Positions 22,866 to 34,204 of a stretch of 64,000 nucleotides of DNA are shown here, piece after piece (the stretch's first letter is position 1; each line of letters opens with the position of its first letter). A program made the translations under genes and the position numbers. Location: assembly GCF_029784135.1 (NCBI RefSeq), contig NC_073746.1, positions 50,180,393 through 50,244,392 of the forward strand, written 5' to 3'. This DNA comes from Toxorhynchites rutilus septentrionalis (lineage: Eukaryota; Arthropoda; Insecta; Diptera; Culicidae). Under the pieces are notes generated by a model that ran no database searches, had not been told where the DNA came from, and was given only the letters and a program-made list of their open reading frames with translations.

Positions 22866-23046
22866 GCAAGTAGCAGTTTATAGTTATCACATCCCTTCCT
22901 TCATTAATCTAGGACAATGATGAGACTAAAATAAAATCGTGGGCATATGATGAAACAACTAACTGTGCCCCACGATCTTATTTTAGTCGCATCATTGCCC
23001 TAGATTAATGACGGAAGGGATGTGGTAACTATTAACTGCTACTTGC
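22866..23046. repeat. Near-perfect foldback (80-bp arms, 20-nt loop)
   Basis: Left arm 22866-22945 and right arm 22966-23046 are reverse complements with about seven mismatches or indels. The arms begin GCAAGTAGCAGTT and reach the loop at CGTGGG(G)CA. The transcript of either strand would fold into one long hairpin. No internal coding sequence exists. It is most simply a foldback-type MITE; no clear target duplication was seen. Confidence 0.85.
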
Positions 23047-23094
23047 ATTCTACCTTTTTTTTAATTTTATTTCTTACCTAATTTTCTTCGGAAT

Positions 23095-23925
23095 ATTTTG
23101 ATGATATACTGTATTCTATTAGTCAAATCATTTCATTCGATACCGATATTGAGTGTTTTAACGGTGGCCAAATTAGATTTTTCAAGATAATGGAATACAC
23201 AGTATCACAATGACAGCAGAGATAAAGGTTTATTCTAAATTTCAGATCAATAGATCAAAAGGAACGGGGTCAATTTTTTATTAATGTGGGACAACCCTAC
23301 AGACATGCAAACAGGTCAAGTTGAATGAAACCGTCTAAATAAGTAATTTGCTATGTATGTATGCTATGTATAATTTGCCTAAGTAGCTGTGATCTACTGA
23401 TCCAGCCCATTCACTTGATACCCATTCTGATGGGGTTTGTTTTGTTCCTCGTGTCCTACTAGTCAAGCTCTTTCATTTGATACCCATATTGGTTGGGCTT
23501 TGGAAAAAAAAATATCTCCATTTTTTTGTGGTTGCCATTTTGGATTGGCATTCCTCATGTATAACTGTGTTCTACTAGTTAAGTTATTTTATTTGAGACC
23601 CATATTGATTGGGTTTTGAGAAAATATGTAATCTGCCATTTTGTTGAGGCGGCCATTTTGGATTTGAATTTCTCATGTATAACTGTGTTCTACTAATCAA
23701 TCTCTTTCATTTGATACCCATATTGATGGGGTTTTGAGAAAATATGTAACCACCATTTTGTAGCGGCCGCCTTATTGGATTTTTAAAATCATGAAATATG
23801 CAGTTTTATAATGACTGCAGAGATAAAGTGTGTTCCAAATTTCAGATCAATTGGTCAACAGGAAGGGGTTCAAATTTCTATTAATGTGGTAAAGCGCTAC
23901 AGGCAAACATATTACAAACATACAA
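23095..23925 (+). repeat. Tandem array, ~117-bp unit, with matching end modules
   Basis: Units carrying TTTGA(T/G)ACCCATATTG(A/G)T(T/G)GG begin near 23472, 23589 and 23706, a 117-bp period, each followed by GCCATTTTG and a TGTTCTACTA block. More diverged units start near 23133 and 23409. The modules at 23195-23320 and 23800-23925 resemble each other (GAGATAAAG, AAATTTCAGATCAAT, TTAATGTGG) and flank the array. Confidence 0.75.
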
Positions 23926-23930
23926 ACATA

Positions 23931-24431
23931 CAGTAAAACCTGTTTTTGTGCGGATTTTTTTTGCGAGAATTTTTTTGTCTAATTTTTTTGCGGTTTTCTG
24001 TTCTTGTGCGGTATATGAAAAGAAGCATATTTGACGAAGTTATTGTCCATTTAGTTTTTTCGATGGTTTATATGCATTTCAGTGGGAAAAAAGCATATTT
24101 GCGTCTCAATTATCCACTTCTGAAATCATTCCCTTCCTCCCATCAAATGCTCTAAGTTTTTCTAAGTGTTTGTATGACAACAGCCACGCGCAACCGAAAA
24201 GGCAAACTGTCCCTTCGCAAAGCAGGGAAACAAAAGGAAATTATACGGTGAATGGCGTGGATTTGAGTTATTTTCTTGGGGGAAACTTTTTTATGCGGTC
24301 CCTATCTACCGCACAAAAAAAAGTTTTTTTTGAAAATTTGTACCGAACACGATTTTTGAAAGCTACTGGTGAAGTTCGGCACGATTTTTTTTATGCGGTC
24401 CCTATCCCCCGCACAAAAAAAGGTTTGCCTG
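23931..24431. mobile_element. pogo-type MITE, ~501 bp
   Basis: Ends CAGTAAAACCTGTTTTTGTG and, read inward from the right, CAGGCAAACCTTTTTTTGTG form terminal inverted repeats. Both ends sit next to TA. CAG...CTG ends with a TA duplication are the hallmark of the pogo branch of Tc1/mariner. The motif TGCGGTCCCTATC recurs twice inside (near 24294 and 24395). There is no transposase, so it must have been moved in trans. Confidence 0.8.
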
Positions 24432-24570
24432 TACAAATTATAAGGCAAGCTAAAAAGAACCGTTAAATAAAAAAAATTGTGTCTTTCTGTGTTTGTTCTT
24501 CAAAATCATGCACCCTCCTCTGTCTGTTTCGATCACTTGGAAAGACAAACGGTACGCATAAAGAAACAGT

Positions 24571-25496
24571 AGGTGAAGTGCGGGTAATACGGACAATGGG
24601 TTTAATATGGACAGGTGTTTGATTTGTATGGTTACTTGTTGATCTTCAGATTTATTTTAATGAGAACACCTTCTACAAGTTTTCTATAATATTTAAAACC
24701 ACTGATCCCACTGAATGGCAATGAATACTGATCAAAGAAAAATAAAAATCGAAAATCATACATGATTCCGCGTGTGGATGTAATTTCAACGTCTTCGATA
24801 TTGGGCTTTTTGAGTGGTTTAATATCAAAATTAAATTTGCTGATAGTTATATTTCGTTTTGTGATATTAGATGTGAACGAAAAATGAAATTCATTTGTGA
24901 GTGGAGAATTTAAATTATTGAAATAATTGTACTGTAGGGTGAAGCGTTGCCTGTGGACTATGGAGTGAGATGGACTGTGAAAAGTCTGTTTAATCTATTC
25001 CCAAAGAATGCCCTGTTTCTATAAACGGAAATCAAATCGCCAAAGGTGGACTGTTTATAAGCTGACTGGAACCAAAAGCAAAATAGTTGAGGTCTGTCCG
25101 TTTATACTGCTGAAAAATACAATATCACTTCAAGGTGGATGAATTCGATTTTTTCATCATTTCACGATCATTCGTGATGAGTTCAACTCTTAGTTGAATA
25201 AAATGTTTTTTCTCACGAGCGATGAACCTCTTCGCTTCGTATATTACAAACCTGTCCATATTCCCCCCGCTACATGTCCTTATTACCAGCATAGAAAAAT
25301 CTGTTGTACTTTTCGGTCTGTTTCAATTTCAGTGAAAAACATTGAAAAACACTTTTTTGTAAAACATTTGGCCGATTAGGTCGAAAAACAGTATATTGAA
25401 TTGAAAGGCAATGTAATAAAGTTTTGGGAAACATTAGTTCCCAAAGATATAATTGAAATTCATTTTAACATGTCCGTTTTACCCCCACCTCCCCTA
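24571..25496. mobile_element. Candidate MITE with imperfect inverted ends
   Basis: Left GTGAAGTGCGGGTAATACGG and, reading inward from the right end near 25490, GGAGGTGGGGGTAAAACGG are similar. A further related block (CCTGTCCATATTCCCCCCGC, 25253 on) mirrors TTAATATGGACAGG at 24602. No target duplication was established. Low confidence. Confidence 0.35.
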
Positions 25497-26311
25497 ATAA
25501 TTGATGTTCTTCGCTGTTCGTATGAAGCAACGATACTGCCACAATATAGTTTTCCATCATCAAAACAAGCACTATGATATAGGCAATAAAAAAGGAACAA
25601 TGTAACTGAGATAGAAATAGTAATACTGTTTTTTGAGGCATTATATCCTTTGCCTTGAGAACAGTTCATCTTGTTGTTTTTCTGTTAAAAAGAGAAAGAG
25701 TTGAGAAAAAATATGTGTTGCTATTGCTGGAGAAACACAAATAACTTTTCAAAAGAACGTAATGAATTATTCAAATATGTTATACATAAATTTGAATTAA
25801 CTAAAAACCGGATACTTCCGGAATTTTCTTATAAGCTCTGCTTATTGTTTTTTTTCAGAAATTTCAGCATCCTGGAAATGCGATCAAAATTCCTACTTTG
25901 ACCATTGTCTTTCGTTTTCCAAAAATTGAAGAGAAATAATGAATGGGCTGTGAGAGATTCATGATTTTGTGTTAATTACCATTTTATCTCACGCATTATC
26001 TTTTCCATTAAAACTTATTAAATTTCCGCATAATTCAAAAACTATTCAAGCAAACGGAACCAAATTTGGAAAGGAGAGGGGTTCCCATGAAAGTAATGCA
26101 CATATTTCAACCAAACATATTCCAACCAAACATGACAATAGAAAATTTTCGGAAAACTATGAAGAAAAATGGGAAAAAATTCAATTAGCATATGCTCTAC
26201 AACTACATATGGACAAGCGTTTTTAGTCCATTTGATGTTTGCGGTAACGAAATTGATCTTCGTTCGAAAGTGAAAATGGATTTTAATGTGATAAAACGCA
26301 CTGCTATATCG

Positions 26312-26684
26312 TCTTCTATCTAAATAAATAAAAATGGATCGCCGAATGTGTTAATAAGAGCAAAACTCGAGAAAGGAATTGTCTGGTTCAGGGCTGTCTT
26401 CATTCTATCAAATTTCTGTATCAAACATTTATTCCATGCAACGGAGAAACATGTTATTTGCAAGTGGATAAAAATCTGGAATCGAGAATGGTGTCTGAAA
26501 ATAATCTGATATTCTGATGTCGAATTTTGGTAGAAGTACTGACATTTTATAGTCAAAATAATTTTAAAACATTTTTTTTAGAAAATCAATCAATGAACAG
26601 TTCTGTGATTGAATCCGTGCACTAAGTAAGAAAACGTGAATGTAATTAGATTTTGGGCGGAACGAAGTTTGCCGGGTCAGCTAG
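26312..26684 (+). mobile_element. Short non-autonomous Helitron
   Basis: Starts TCTTCTATCTAAATAAATAA and ATGGATCGCCGAATGTG, and ends GTTTGCCGGGTCAGCTAG. The TC...CTAG ends, with no inverted repeats and no target duplication, are characteristic of Helitrons. The 3' end closely matches the second Helitron in this window (GTTTGCCTGGTCAGCTAG at 35837-35854). It has no coding sequence. Confidence 0.8.
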
Positions 26685-26692
26685 GGACTAAT

Positions 26693-26936
26693 AAACATGA
26701 TTGTTTCTCTAAACCAAATTGAAGCTCTCAAATAGCTTTACAATTTTTTCTTTGACACCCAACTTTTATCTTTTTTCATTTCGCTGTATTATCGTTATAA
26801 ACATTTTACATTTACATTTTGGAAATGAGTCGTATTTCAAATATAATAAAAAATTCATACTGTATATAATCGAGTCCAAAATTGTATATAATCGAATCAT
26901 ATAAAATCGACTCTATATATAATTGAGTCCGACCTG
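26693..26936 (+). repeat. Host repeat copy E (right-end fragment)
   Basis: Aligns with the right quarter of copy A, including CTTTGACACCCAACTT and the TATATAATCGAGTCC cluster, and ends GTCCGACCTG followed by TA. The left part is missing; the fragment begins just after the Helitron 3' end. Confidence 0.75.
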
Positions 26937-29769
26937 TATAATGATAAGTTTTAGTGGGAATATCAGAAAAATTAAAGAAAAATGGTTGAATGCTTAAAGT
27001 AGTCAAATATCATAAAGTTTTTCATTCAAATTTGAACGATTTGAAACTGCCTTCGAGTCTACTAATCTGATAGATAGAGAAGTGTTTCTAAGGCAAAATC
27101 TGATAGAGAAATTTGCCCTCAAAACACTTGTCTTCGATGATGCGAATTGAAGATCCTAGGGATCTATTTCATATATCGTCACACAACCGGAAGGCAGAAG
27201 CTATACAAAGATTTAGTTGTACCCTTTTTGTATTTTAGATTGACTAACAGTCCGAAACGGCTTTCGAATTAGACATGATGAAATAATCTTGATGCCGATT
27301 GCTTAACGGTTTCGGTAGTTGTTTTCTCTTCCTTCCCATCGATACTCCGATAAAGTGTAGTTATCGTAGATTTCTTGACTTTGCGATAATGCGACGCCAC
27401 TGGGATATAACGCAAAGGGTGGTTATTAGTCTGCAATGAAACAACAACAAAATAATCAGCTCCTTCTCATGTAATACATTCCCAGCCTTTACCCCGCTGT
27501 GTTCCCCCGAATTGGTATCAATATCTCTCTTCTCAATTTTTCCACTGATAATTTTGTTATCTTTCCTAACATTTCTGAGTTTAGATCCAAGAGTATTTCG
27601 AGATTTGACCATTTTCAGCTGAATTGAGGATTGAAATTTGATTCATACCATACCAGTGCCTACTATTTCTTCAAACTCTCTAAACTCACAAACAAGAATA
27701 ATTTCTAACATACAGTGGAGTTATTTGGAGCATTTTCTCCATTCATCACGAAAAGTATGCTCAGTTCAAGACACTAAACTAATGTTATATTTGCCTCGCT
27801 TTATTGTGTTCCCCCATCAGAGCTTGTGCGCCTTTTCATTCCATTTTCTTTTCGGGAAGGTTCATTTCTTTTCCCCATTACGGTCATCTGTCACCATGAT
27901 TAATGATGTGAATTCGTTTTGTTATTTTTTCATCCATTTCATTTACCTCTAAGTTTCTCCATTTGCATATGATTCGTCCGGAGCGAGGAGTTTCAATTTT
28001 CTAACCCGCAAAATGGATGATCGGGAAGAAGGGAAAACATGGTACCCAATTTCCACTAACCATCCCAAGGAACAATTATCACGTGCTTCAGAAATAAAAC
28101 CTGCCAAATTCGTTCGGTCTTCCATTTATTGAAAGTTGCTTTTTTATGTAGTTTTTTTTTTAATTCTTCCATTCCATGTCCGAGGAAGTCCACAGAGAGG
28201 CGGATGCGGAGCTATAGAATGGCAACATCACCACCGCTGGGTGATGGCTATTTCGAGGGCTCGGCCCGGCCCGGGGGGGTTTACTGCACGTGTGGCCCTA
28301 ATGGATGAATCGATATCCGCTACCGATTGTCGGAAATTGGTTGGTCGGATGGTTCGCTAGATGTGAAAGGAAACATTCGAGGGAAGCAAATGCGAGGTGG
28401 TATCAGAAGTTATTAATTTCATCTTTGTAATTTCTTTCATTTCGATGTGGCTTGCTTCCGGTCGCTTGGGTCGATTTCCCATCTGTGGATCCGGGAGAAC
28501 CGACAAAGGACAGAAGATGGGAAGTATCGTTATGCTATATACGTTGGTAATTATCTCCGTATTTTACGTTTGATTGGACTGTTATTGTCTATATAGACAA
28601 TCTCGAAGGATTACATAACCTTTCTTTGGGATTGACACATTTAGAAAATTTACTGTTTTGGTAGTGTTTCAATTTGTTTTTAAATTGAACAATACATTGA
28701 TGTCAGTGAAACTAATTTCTGCAAAATCAATAATTGTATAAGTAAATAACCATAATCGACAGGACGATAAACAACAAAGCTCATTCATAATCGATTTAGT
28801 TTCCAGCAGACCAGCATTCGTATTTATTCTTTTGTCGGCAACAAAATTGATTATCCTTTGTTGAAGAAAAAAAGAACCGTGAGGCGTAAGAAATTGTCAA
28901 CGATAACCTGCAACTTATAATAATACGCCCATATTGTATCCTTCGAAGTAATCAAACATGATCATATTGCCAGTATTTTTTCTCCATCAGATGAATCACT
29001 TCTCGAAGCTGGAACCACTTCAGCCAGAGACACTCATAATTCTGGTACCGAAAATTTCACCCACGACAATGCTATTTCCACTCTGAAGCGCCGAGCTTGG
29101 GTGGATCGCCATTCGAATTTCAGGTCCCGAAAGCGTTGGACAATGGATGACATCCTCAAACTCCAGGATAAAAACTATTATTCATCTCTTAATTCACTTT
29201 CGTTGTTTCGCTGTTTTTTTTCACTCTCTTTTCTCATTCTGTGTCACGAACATGGGAAACCTCCGCGCTGGATGGAAAATGGTAGCAGTTTCAGCAGTGA
29301 TCCGAGAAGCCATAATCGACTGTTGCTGGTCTCCCAGAATCGTCGGGCGAATGATTGCAAAGTAGTCTGACCAAGGAACGCCACTTCGTTTCATTGTCAG
29401 AGGAGAAGAAAAGCCCGCTTGCTTACAATGATTGAACGATATGCTTTCCCTATTCTCTGTGGTCGGATTGATGTCCTTTTTTTCACCGCCAAGAACGTTT
29501 TCGGTCTGGAAGTGGTCTGAGCGGTAGCAGTGGCTTAGCTGTGCGATAAGATGAATAAATAGAAAATAGAGGCGATTCCCCACAGCAATAATATTTTACA
29601 GTCCTCTATTCATATACAGTAGATTTTTTGTATTGCCTAGGCGTTGCTATATTCCCTATTGAGTTATCATAAAACAATAATAGTTGTTAACGAAATGAGA
29701 TAGTGGAAGGTACGTACGACCCCAGAATCACTAAATTGCGAAGAAACGCGCAGCAAACAAGGTTGCCAT
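26937..29769. other. Apparently single-copy DNA without a recognisable gene
   Basis: Composition is more balanced than in the repeats, with local GC-rich patches near 28200-28330 and 28440-28510. Open frames on both strands lack recognisable domains. An 18-bp perfect palindrome ATTGTCTATATAGACAAT lies at 28584-28601. This and the regions near 48000 and 57400 are the likeliest host-derived stretches. Confidence 0.45.
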
Positions 29770-30209
29770 CAGTGTTACCACATTTAAATCTGTACCGAGG
29801 AGTTAAAATACTTTCTCATCTGTACTTTTTCTTCCAAAAATCTGTACCAAAAATATGCGTTGTAGAAAAAATCTAGTATTTTAAGCGACTTGAATCCCAA
29901 AATTTCCTGAATTACCTCATATTCTTCAGACGATCCCTGTAAGAAACTCTCTCCTAATGAAACTGATCAATTATTGCATTGTAAGTGCTTTTATGATCAG
30001 CCGCACCAAGCGATACGTAAATGTCGTAATTGTCGACATGTACCTTAATGTTGCTTTGTTCAAATGTAAGAAATTTCACATGCGGAAAAAATCTGTACAA
30101 ATCTGTACTTTTTGACAAACATCTGTGCTTTGTACCGTACAGAATCGGTACCAAAAATAGCGAAAAAATCTGTACTTTTCCAGATAATTCTGTACGTGTG
30201 GCAACACTG
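29770..30209. mobile_element. hAT MITE, 440 bp, with 8-bp target duplication
   Basis: Ends CAGTGTTACCACATTT and, inward from the right, CAGTGTTGCCACACGTA form inverted repeats. Flanks GTTGCCAT (29762-29769) and GTTACCAT (30210-30217) are an 8-bp duplication with one mismatch, as hAT elements make. Body segments near TGCTTTTATGATCAGC and ACCTTAATGTTGCTTT match the larger copy at 54946-56089, so this looks like an internal deletion of that family. A short piece of the transposase frame survives on the minus strand (29954-30217). Confidence 0.85.
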
Positions 30210-30442
30210 GTTACCATATGGGCGTCTTCAGAATAATCTGTACTTATACAGATTTTTCAGACTTGTTGAAATCAAGAATCTGTAGTTAGATTACATATTT
30301 ATTGGGTTTCCTACATAATTTACAGATTATTCGAAATAACGTTCCAATATTATTCATGGTTTGATGTAAAGTTTTTTTCTGTCTCATCAATTTTATTCAT
30401 ACAGCATTTGAATCAGTCTGAATAAGACTAATTCTGGCATTC

Positions 30443-30710
30443 ATCTTCTTGAATGGCGTTAACGTTCCCTGTGAAACTTTCGCCGTCTCAACGTATTAAC
30501 TAGCGCCATTTATTAATACTTAGTTGAGATTTCTTAAGCCAAATAACACGCCTTGAATGTATTCCGAGGGGCAAGCTCTTGAATACGCGTGACCACAGTG
30601 CAAGTCGAAGGAAATTTGTTTGACGAAAAATCCCCCGACCAGAACGGGAATCGAACTCAAACATCCGGCATGATAATGTAAGACGCTAACCACTCGGCCA
30701 CGGGTGCACC
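30443..30710 (-). mobile_element. Feilai-type SINE
   Basis: Read on the minus strand it begins GGTGCACCCGTGGCCGAGTG, a tRNA-like head. The A box TGGCCGAGTGG corresponds to 30690-30700 and the B box GAGTTCGATTCCC to 30646-30658. The body continues with GGGGATTTTTCGTCAAAC and CAAGGCGTGTTATTTGG and finishes near a GAAGA-rich tail. Head, body and tail agree with my recollection of Feilai, the abundant Aedes aegypti SINE. It is transcribed by pol III from the internal boxes and needs LINE machinery to move. Confidence 0.85.
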
Positions 30711-30718
30711 TTATTTCA

Positions 30719-31016
30719 GCATTCATACACTCGAACCAGTGTTGTCAGAAAGCATTTCATTTTCGACAGAAAACATGTCATTTCCTGCCTTGAAGCGTCA
30801 AATAGCCAAACAATGTAATATGTACCCCAACGCTTTAAAATGTTTGTATGTATGGAAGCAGACATCTCTTTCTTTTTTCTTTTTTCGCCTTTTTTTTGGG
30901 ATTGCACACAAAAAAAAGTTCAAACAGCGTCAACGGGGATCTAACCAAGGTCGGCTGGAATGATATACTGTTTTACACGACCGCACTATCAACATAGCTA
31001 ATAATGCTGTTACGCA
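30719..31016 (-). mobile_element. tRNA-derived SINE, family 3
   Basis: Nearly the same sequence as 53425-53697 in the opposite orientation. Head (minus strand): AGCTATGTTGATAGTGCGGT with B-box-like GGTTAGATCCC; body: TGCAATCCCAAAAAA, ACATACAAACATTTTAAAGC, GAAAATGAAATGCTTTCT. It lies about 10 bp from the 5' end of the Feilai copy, in the same orientation. The family name is unknown to me. Confidence 0.75.
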
Positions 31017-31184
31017 GAAGCGTGATAATATTACAAATTTTACTCTTAGAAAACATGTTCCAGCATGAAGGAGAACTATATACATCTCGCTCTGGGCCAT
31101 GAACATATGTGGCGAAGTAATGCGTGTCTTTTATTTCGCTCGCTCGTATTAATCTTATATTGCCGTACCATATACACTGCGTTT

Positions 31185-32254
31185 CACAATTATAGAACTA
31201 CTCATTTTTTCGAAGTTTCCAGAGATATGTAAGAAGTCGGTTGAATTGAAGTATATAAATAGTGTAGGATATAACAACTATCTCCATTCAAAAGACTGAC
31301 CATTTGAACTTTATTGTTGTGTTCAGTCGCGAAACATTCAAAAACAAAAATTCCAGTGTTTCATAGCTATAGAACCAGATGGAAAAACTCTCACTCCTTT
31401 ACAAAATTAACGTCAAATTGAGTTTCTAATTCGTAGGTCATCTTTAGTTCTCAATAAGTTCAAATGACCCATTCGGGGTGGTTTTGACCAAACTGCGTCA
31501 TGTTGAAGTGTGTATCTCATTCTACGCAGATGATACTGCTCGTTTAAGCTCTTCAAATCACTCATACTGCTTGTAAACTGCATCTACTATTCGTACGATC
31601 ACTCCTCAAAAGTTCTTGATAGGGTTTTTATATGGTAATCAAGCTGACCAGTTCAGAATCTGAAGCCCATGAAGATCTCATCTCCAAAGCTGTGGGTCCA
31701 AAAAATAAGGTGGAAGCTGATGCCATGGGTTTCACTATTTCAGGAGAACTTCTCTGATAAAGAGAAATCCAATCAATTTTGGGTGTATGCAGCGTAAAGT
31801 AGGACTACTTTTACATGTTCGATTTAAGGCTAAAAGATGCAAAAAATCTGTGTCATCGGCTAGCTTCTCAATAAATAAATAACACTGCTTATCGTTCTCT
31901 CACTAAAGCACGGTAAATGTGAATTCCAAAAGTGGGCTTATACTGACGTGAATACTCATTTTACTTTGAAAGTTCATGTTAGAAGAATTGAAGATATCTA
32001 GAAGAATAATCGTTTTGATACGTTTTGACGTTGTATTACGTTTTCTGGGTATAGCGAGTACAAATTAAAAAACTAGATATTGGTCGCATCACGAAAACGA
32101 TACTAAAGACGGCTCTCACTGGAATCTGTCGGTTAACGCAACCTAGAGAGATTCAACTACGACTGAAAATTTTTGAAGACTTTTAACAGCATCTGAAGAA
32201 GCCACACGGGCTTACGTCGCTGTAGAAACAGAATCTTCTGAACGTCAGATTGTT
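31185..32254 (-). mobile_element. Tc3-like element remnant
   Basis: One end (CACTGCGTTTCACAATTATA, 31186 on, preceded by TA) resembles Tc1/Tc3 ends. The matching right end was not found; it may be lost at the junction with the LINE fragment near 32255. The interior carries the C-terminal transposase remnant at 31430-31700 on the minus strand. Confidence 0.55.
31430..31700 (-). pseudogene. Tc3-like transposase C-terminus
   Basis: Read on the minus strand with several stops, the fragment reads LNWSAWLPYKNPIKNF, then RIVDAVYKQYE, FEELKRAVSSA and NEIHTST. The order matches the conserved end of Tc3 transposases (a DWPA...SPDLNPIENLW block, then the EELK helix). The final catalytic residue region is before the preserved part and no intact catalytic triad remains. 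Dead. Confidence 0.6.
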
Positions 32255-32281
32255 GAGGAAAAGCGTCCATTTCTAGTCCTT

Positions 32282-33862
32282 TTGTCTGAAACACACATTG
32301 TTGAAATAGAATCATTTGATCAGTATAGTATTCCGGGATATAATATTGCTGTGTGTTTATCACATTCGAGGCACACTGGCGGTGTTGCTATTTATGTCAA
32401 AGAATCAGTTCAATTCAATCTTCGCCTCAACGAAGTGTTTGATGGTAACTGGTTCTTGGGCATTACAGTTGAACATGGCATGGAGATGGGTAATTTTGGT
32501 GTTTTGTATCATAGTCCCAGCTCAAGCGACTTGCGTTTTGTTGAAATTTTAGAAAACTGGCTTGAAATGTTCCTTGACTCTAGCAAATTGAATATATTAG
32601 CTGGTGATTTCAATATTAATTGGCGTGATGACTACAATTCGAACCATTTGAAGCGTGTATCCGATTTCTTCAATTTGAAACAAACAGTACATGAATTTAC
32701 GCGCATTTCCAGGCACAGTAAAACTTTAATTGATCATGTTTATTCCAATTTTGATACTATTTACACAGTCACGGATACCAATTTGAAAATAACCGATCAT
32801 GAGACTTTAATTATCAATATTGTAGATAATCTCGTGGTAAATGAAAATGTTGTGAAATTAAAGTGCTGGAGGAAATATTCGAAGCATGCTGTTTCGAATC
32901 TCGTAGTGAGAAGCCTGGATTTTCCATTCGAGGTCGGTAATTTAGATGAATCATCAGCTGTTCTAACTAATACCTTGAAAGAGTGTACAAATCGGCTTGT
33001 TACGCAAAAATTTGTTCCTATGAAAAACTCGAACAGCTGGTTCAATTTGGATCTTTTACGCCTTAAACGTGAGAGAGACAGATGGTGCAAGAAATTTTGT
33101 AGAACAAATGATGGAAATCATTGGAATACGTACACAAACGCGCGCAATATATATTCACAGTCGATTAAGAAAACTCGTTGTGAATATATTCAGAGGAAGA
33201 TTGATCTGCATCAAAGCAACAGCAAGGAGTTATGGAAAATTTTGAAATCTTTATTAAAACCTAGTAATAGCAAACCGCGGTCCATAACTTTTAATGGCAC
33301 ACTTGAACAGTCTGAACAGGCTATAGCATCTAAGTTTAACGATTATTTTGTCAATAGTGTTTCATTGATCAATCAGTCCATTGAATTGGTTGATGAACCT
33401 GATGAAATAAAACAGCCGGTTAACAGTAGTTGTAGATTTGAAAGTTTTCACCCAATTACATTAAATGAACTTAGAACTATTTGCTTTTCTTTAGGAAAAA
33501 CGGCTGAAGTGGATAATGTCAATGCTAGAGTTATTCAAGATTGCTTTCATGTCATCGATCATATCTTGCTGGACCTTATTAATAAATCTTTGCTAACTGG
33601 GGATGTGCCTAAGGTGTGGAAGGAATCTTCAATAGTTCCAATTCAAAAGGTTGCTGGAACGATTAAAGCCGAAGAGTTTCGTCCCATCAATATGTTGCAC
33701 ACGCTAGAGAAAATATTAGAAGTAGTCGTTAAAGGCCAGCTGCTGGAATATTTAAATTATTTTTTTGATAATTTTTCAAGCGTTGGGAGTCCTCCTTTTC
33801 TTGAACTGTTTTCTAATATGTTATTGATAAATTTTATGTCAACTCGTCTTTGGAGTGAATAG
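32282..33862 (+). pseudogene. Non-LTR retrotransposon ORF2 fragment: endonuclease and start of reverse transcriptase
   Basis: An unbroken frame of 526 codons opens without a credible ATG; upstream sequence is cut near 32255. The AP-type endonuclease shows SETHI near residue 3, GGVAIYV, GDFNINW near residue 105, LIDHVYSN and ITDHETL. The early reverse-transcriptase blocks follow (SSIVPIQK, FRPINMLHTLEKILE), after which the frame runs into an unrelated dispersed repeat near 33815. The catalytic core with motifs A to C is missing. The style fits the CR1/L2/Jockey group rather than the I element. A 5'- and 3'-truncated copy whose frame is still open suggests fairly recent origin. Confidence 0.8.
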
Positions 33863-34170
33863 CCCTTACAATTTCCAACAAGTCGTCCATGCATCGAAAG
33901 ATGAGCATTTTCACAGGGACCAAGTTTTTCTAACAACAACTTTTTCATGTTTTCTTTGAAAAAATTGCAACTTATCCTAATTTTGTATGAAATCAAGATA
34001 TAGTGTATTCGACATAGTTTTAGATCTTATTAAAATATGAACTTTTGTTGAAGACATCAATTTTCTATTTTTTATTGTTTCTGGGATATAAGGCAGGCAT
34101 TTTTGCATGAAGACTTCGGAAAAAAATAATGTTTTACTCGTAACTTTTTTTTGTGTAAATTCTCGCATCG
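33816..34170. repeat. Dispersed repeat, family R (second copy)
   Basis: Matches 18457-18790 across GAATAGCCCTTACAATTTCC, CTTTTTCATGTTTTCTT, TATAGTGTAT(C/T)CGACA and the stretch after GTTTTACTCGTAAC. It abuts the LINE fragment on its left. Confidence 0.65.
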
Positions 34171-34204
34171 TTTCTAAATAGAAAAAAAAATCGGAACATG
34201 CAAA

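Noticed and set aside
30637..30710. Possible tRNA gene on the minus strand
   Set aside because: A and B boxes are present, but the sequence continues as a Feilai SINE body and the cloverleaf is not closed.
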